64,000 bases of DNA, taken from Hymenobacter armeniacus (lineage in GTDB: Bacteria; Bacteroidota; Bacteroidia; Cytophagales; Hymenobacteraceae). Shown here one piece after another: positions 61,258 to 64,000 of this stretch. The notes beneath the pieces were generated by a model. That model had not been told where the DNA came from and did no database searches. It was given only the letters and a program-made list of their open reading frames with translations. Both the position numbers and the translations under genes were made by a program. The DNA lies in contig NZ_JACXAC010000003.1 of assembly GCF_014699055.1 (NCBI RefSeq), forward strand, positions 248,001 through 312,000, given 5' to 3'. The first letter of the stretch is position 1. Each line of letters opens with the position of its first letter.

Positions 61258-62436
61258 CTAGATGCTCAGCCGGAACAAGTCGCCTTCGCCTTTCAGCGAC
61301 GACTGCCGAATAATCAAATCGCCGGCAATGACGAAAGTGCGGGGCTGAAAATTCTCTTTCTGCTGCACCTGCTCCAGAAACAGGCGGGCCGCCTGCTGGC
61401 CGATGCGATAGGGGTGGAGGTCGACGGTGGTGAGGCCGGGCTCAATCATGGCGGCCATGAACTCGTCGCCATAGCCCACCACGGCCATTTGCTGGGGCAC
61501 GCGCACGCCGCGCTTCTTCAAGGCCACCAGCAGGTCGAAGGCGTTGGTGTAGTTGATGGCGAAAATGGCGTCGGGCGGCTCGGGCAGGGCCAGCCAGGCG
61601 TCGAGGGTGGCCTCGGCTTCCTCGGTACGGAAGTCGATGTGCACCTCGTACTCCGGCCGCAGCGGCAGCTGGTAGCGCCGGAGGGCGTGCTGGTAGCCGG
61701 CCAGGCGGTTGCGGCTGATGAGCAGCGACTCGGGGCCGGCCAGGATGGCAATGCGCCGGGCGCCCTGCTGAATGAGGTGCTCGGTCACGTTGTAGGCGCC
61801 GTTCCAGTCGTCAAGGATGACCTTGGCGCTGTCCACTTCGTTGCTCACGCGGTCGAAGTGCACCACCGGAATGCCGCGGCAGGCGGCGGGCTTCACGTGG
61901 TCGAAGTTTTCGGTTTCGCGCGAGTGGCAGATGAGCAGGCCGTCGACCTGGCTGGCCACCAGCGCCTGCACGTTGCTGACTTCGGTGCGGTACGACTCCT
62001 TCGACTGGCAAATCATCACGCGGTAGCCGGCCTCGGTGGCCACCGCCTGAATGCCGCTCACGGCCGTGGCAAAAAAGGGCCGCTCCAGGTCCGGGATGAG
62101 CACGCCCAGGGTGTGGGTTTCGCGGCTTTTGAGGCTCTGGGCCAGCAGGTTGGGTTGGTAGTCGAGCTGCCGGGCCGCGTCAAGAATGGCTTGCCGCGTC
62201 ACGGGGCTGATGTCGGTGTGCCCGTTCAGGGCCCGCGACACCGTGGACGAGGCCACGCCCACGGCCTTGGCCACGTCGCCGATGGTGGTTTGGGTGCGGC
62301 GGCGGTCCGGGCTGGGGCCGGTTTTCTCCTCCGTGAAATGGTAGTCGCAGGTTTTACAGAGGTAGCGCTGCTTTCCTCGCACAAATCCGGCCTTCAACAC
62401 CGTATCAGAAAGCTTGCATTTGATGCAGGTAGCCAT
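61258..62436 (-). CDS. LacI-family regulator with an N-terminal zinc ribbon
   Basis: A 392-residue transcription factor. Residues 1-35 form a Cys4 zinc ribbon (Cys4, Cys7, Cys27, Cys30, with GKQRYLCKTCDYHF) like the N-domain of InsA-type transposases. A LacI helix-turn-helix follows (TIGDVAKAVGVASSTVSRAL, about 50-70, and DISPVTRQAIL) with the hinge at YQPNLLAQSL, then a periplasmic-binding-like effector domain (TLGVLIPDLERPFF, LAGPESLLISRNRL, VVGYGDEF). It is divergent from uxuA, so it probably controls hexuronate breakdown. An extra zinc ribbon is not part of the standard LacI protein. Confidence 0.92.
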   Translation of the reverse strand: MATCIKCKLSDTVLKAGFVRGKQRYLCKTCDYHFTEEKTGPSPDRRRTQTTIGDVAKAVGVASSTVSRALNGHTDISPVTRQAILDAARQLDYQPNLLAQSLKSRETHTLGVLIPDLERPFFATAVSGIQAVATEAGYRVMICQSKESYRTEVSNVQALVASQVDGLLICHSRETENFDHVKPAACRGIPVVHFDRVSNEVDSAKVILDDWNGAYNVTEHLIQQGARRIAILAGPESLLISRNRLAGYQHALRRYQLPLRPEYEVHIDFRTEEAEATLDAWLALPEPPDAIFAINYTNAFDLLVALKKRGVRVPQQMAVVGYGDEFMAAMIEPGLTTVDLHPYRIGQQAARLFLEQVQQKENFQPRTFVIAGDLIIRQSSLKGEGDLFRLSI

Positions 62437-62494
62437 TGAGAATTGTATTTAGTGGAGAAAAACGGCTTTGGATGCGTGGGGGAGACGCGCCGCT

Positions 62495-62506
62495 GTGAGT
62501 ACTCAC
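62495..62506. promoter_or_regulatory. 12-bp palindrome GTGAGTACTCAC, copy 2
   Basis: Identical to the palindrome at 33257-33268. Sits 59 nt upstream of the LacI-family start codon. Confidence 0.45.
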
Positions 62507-62556
62507 TCAAATATAACGCACAAAAAAAATTTTCGGCGAAAGAAATGCAAAGTTAT

Positions 62557-62590
62557 CTATCGGCATCGTTTCCGGAAACGATGCCGATAG
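62557..62590. promoter_or_regulatory. Perfect 34-bp palindrome, candidate operator
   Basis: Every base from 62557 to 62590 pairs about the centre 62573/62574, with core ATCGTTTCCGGAAACGAT. It lies between the divergent LacI-family and uxuA genes, where an operator is expected. The TTTT after it means a hairpin terminator is an alternative reading. Confidence 0.65.
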
Positions 62591-62761
62591 TTTTGTTGCC
62601 AATGCACGAAAATTTGGCCGATTTTGGCAGAATCAATTTGAGGTTTCCCGTTCTACATTCGGGGGTAAGTCAGCCAAACGACCTATCTGCCGCATTTACG
62701 GTAATCGCGGAGGTAGATTAGTCTGGGTATAACACAAATTGTATTTTACCTAACAGTTGCC

Positions 62762-64000
62762 ATGCTGCACACCATGCGCTGGTTCGGTCCGCACGACCCC
62801 GTTTCGCTCTTCGACATCCGGCAGGCCGGGTGCGCCGGCGTGGTGACGGCGCTGCACCAGCTGCCGGTGGGCGTCGTGTGGCCGGTGAGCGAAATCCGGG
62901 CGCGCCAGCAGCTCATCGAGGCCGACAACGCCACCCACGCGCCCCTGCACTGGGCGGTGGTGGAAAGCCTGCCGGTGCACGAAGACATCAAAAAGGGCCG
63001 CCCCTCGCGCGAGCTGTATATAGACCACTACAAGGCCTCGCTGCGCAACCTGGCCGCCTGCGGCATCCGCACGGTGTGCTACAACTTCATGCCGGTGCTG
63101 GACTGGTCGCGCACCAACCTCCGCTACGAAATGCCCGATGGCTCGCGGGCCCTGCGCTTTGTGTGGCAGGACTTCGCCCTGTTCGACCTCTGCATTCTGA
63201 AGCGGCCCGGCGCTGCGGCCGACTACGAGCCCGCCGTGGCCGAAGCCGCCCGCCAGCAATTCGCGGCCATGAGCGCCGACGAAGTGGCCGCCCTCACCAA
63301 CACCGTGCTGCTGGGCCTGCCCGGCTCGGAGGAGGCGTTTGAGCTGGCCAGCTTCCAACGCCTGCTCGACGAGTACGCGGCCATCGATGCGGCTGCGCTG
63401 CGCGAAAACCTGCACTACTTCATTCAGCAGGTGGCGCCGGTGGCCCAGGAGCTGGGCATGGGCCTCTGCATTCACCCCGACGACCCGCCCTATCCGCTGC
63501 TGGGCCTGCCCCGCGTGGTGAGCACCGCCGCCGACCTTGCCCAGCTGTTTGGGGCCTGCGACGTGCCGGCCAACGGCCTCACGTTCTGCACGGGCTCCTT
63601 GGGCGTGCGGGCCGACAACGACCTGCCGGCCATTGCCCGGCGCTTTGCCGCGCGCATCCACTTCATCCACCTGCGGGCCACCAAGCGCGAAGAAAACCCG
63701 CGCAACTTCCACGAGGCCGACCACCTGACCGGCGACGTGGACATGTACGCCGTGGTGCGCGAGCTGGTGCTGGAAGAGCAGCGCCGCGCCGCCAGCGGCG
63801 AAGGCGCCGGCGCCATTCCCATGCGCCCCGACCACGGCCACCAGATGCTCGACGACCTCAAGAAGAAAACTTACCCCGGCTACTCGGCCATTGGCCGCCT
63901 GCGGGGGCTGGCCGAGCTGCGCGGCCTGGAATACGGCATCCGACGCGGCCTGGCGGCCGAGTCGCCGCCCCGGGCGCGGCACGCCGAAGCCCCGCAACTC
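62762..64000 (+). CDS. uxuA: Mannonate dehydratase, 3' end outside the window
   Basis: Converts D-mannonate to 2-keto-3-deoxygluconate in hexuronate catabolism. 413 codons are visible without a stop. Signatures of the family: MRWFGPHDPVSLFDIRQAG, VVESLPVHEDIK, CGIRTVCYNFMPVLDWSRT, HPDDPPYPLLGLPR, CTGSLGVRADND, HLRATKREENPRNFHEADH and PDHGHQMLDDL. The sequence runs past the usual end (GLEYGIRRG) by at least 16 residues, so the stop is probably near. Its start is 325 nt from the divergent LacI-family gene. Transcription probably controlled there. Confidence 0.96.
   Translation, partial: MLHTMRWFGPHDPVSLFDIRQAGCAGVVTALHQLPVGVVWPVSEIRARQQLIEADNATHAPLHWAVVESLPVHEDIKKGRPSRELYIDHYKASLRNLAACGIRTVCYNFMPVLDWSRTNLRYEMPDGSRALRFVWQDFALFDLCILKRPGAAADYEPAVAEAARQQFAAMSADEVAALTNTVLLGLPGSEEAFELASFQRLLDEYAAIDAAALRENLHYFIQQVAPVAQELGMGLCIHPDDPPYPLLGLPRVVSTAADLAQLFGACDVPANGLTFCTGSLGVRADNDLPAIARRFAARIHFIHLRATKREENPRNFHEADHLTGDVDMYAVVRELVLEEQRRAASGEGAGAIPMRPDHGHQMLDDLKKKTYPGYSAIGRLRGLAELRGLEYGIRRGLAAESPPRARHAEAPQL

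Noticed and set aside
62750..63997. 415-residue minus-strand open frame at the right edge
   Set aside because: Antisense of uxuA, whose plus-strand motifs are unmistakable.

Overview
The window is about 64 kb of high-GC, densely coding DNA. It most likely comes from a Hymenobacter-like member of the Bacteroidota (Cytophagales). The clues are a giant secreted protein ending in a type IX secretion sorting domain, repeated TAnnTTTG-type -7 promoter boxes (some with TTTG/TTG about 20 bp upstream) lying a few bases before start codons, gene families typical of this group (MbnP family, sce7726 family, long AsmA protein, carboxy-terminal protease), and several families of intergenic inverted repeats. 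No rRNA, CRISPR array or intact transposase was seen.

Layout. 1-4.4 kb: a D-Ala-D-Ala ligase with a second ligase-like N-terminus (cut by the left edge), a glycosylasparaginase-cutC pair, and a divergent GlcNAc-kinase-like gene. 4.5-8.2 kb: pgk, then three paralogous tail-collar proteins with twin-arginine-like leaders. 8.3-13.9 kb: a 5.6 kb repetitive T9SS cargo gene. 14-19.9 kb: lipoprotein, small conserved protein, a minus-strand metal-related set (CxxC small protein, MbnP lipoprotein, CDICGC outer-membrane-like protein) and a HAD-site-2-protease-membrane protein operon. 20-22.4 kb: a tRNA with CAT anticodon, then a gene-poor accessory patch with a decayed IS3-type transposase fragment and small ORFs. 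22.5-23.9 kb: SMR transporter and sterol-desaturase-like protein.

24-31.3 kb, minus strand: a sugar-acid/glycan cluster (NeuB-family synthase without SAF domain, SDR, class III aminotransferase, two transketolase halves, SpsF-like cytidylyltransferase, GT-B-like protein) whose gaps hold three kinds of inverted repeat. It looks like a CMP-activated ulosonic-acid-type pathway with a non-standard precursor route. 31.5-37 kb: sce7726 protein, SGNH hydrolase, an odd leucine-type tRNA whose anticodon reads ATC, a micro-ORF inside an inverted repeat, dinB, and a tail-specific protease. 37-53.6 kb: a five-PAS histidine kinase, HAD phosphatase, S15-type hydrolase, AsmA protein, a HAMP-PAS kinase, a hybrid kinase and an NtrC-type sigma-54 activator.

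53.7-55.4 kb: an AT-rich two-gene island encoding an ABC/SMC-like ATPase overlapping a small protein with a D-x15-E-x-K motif. This is a good candidate for an undescribed ATPase-nuclease defence pair. 55.4-61 kb, minus strand: an ABC importer whose substrate-binding protein is fused to an OmpA peptidoglycan-binding domain, with a PspA-like membrane protein and a coiled-coil protein. 61.2-64 kb: a LacI-family regulator with an added N-terminal zinc ribbon, divergent from uxuA (cut by the right edge), with a perfect 34-bp palindrome between them.
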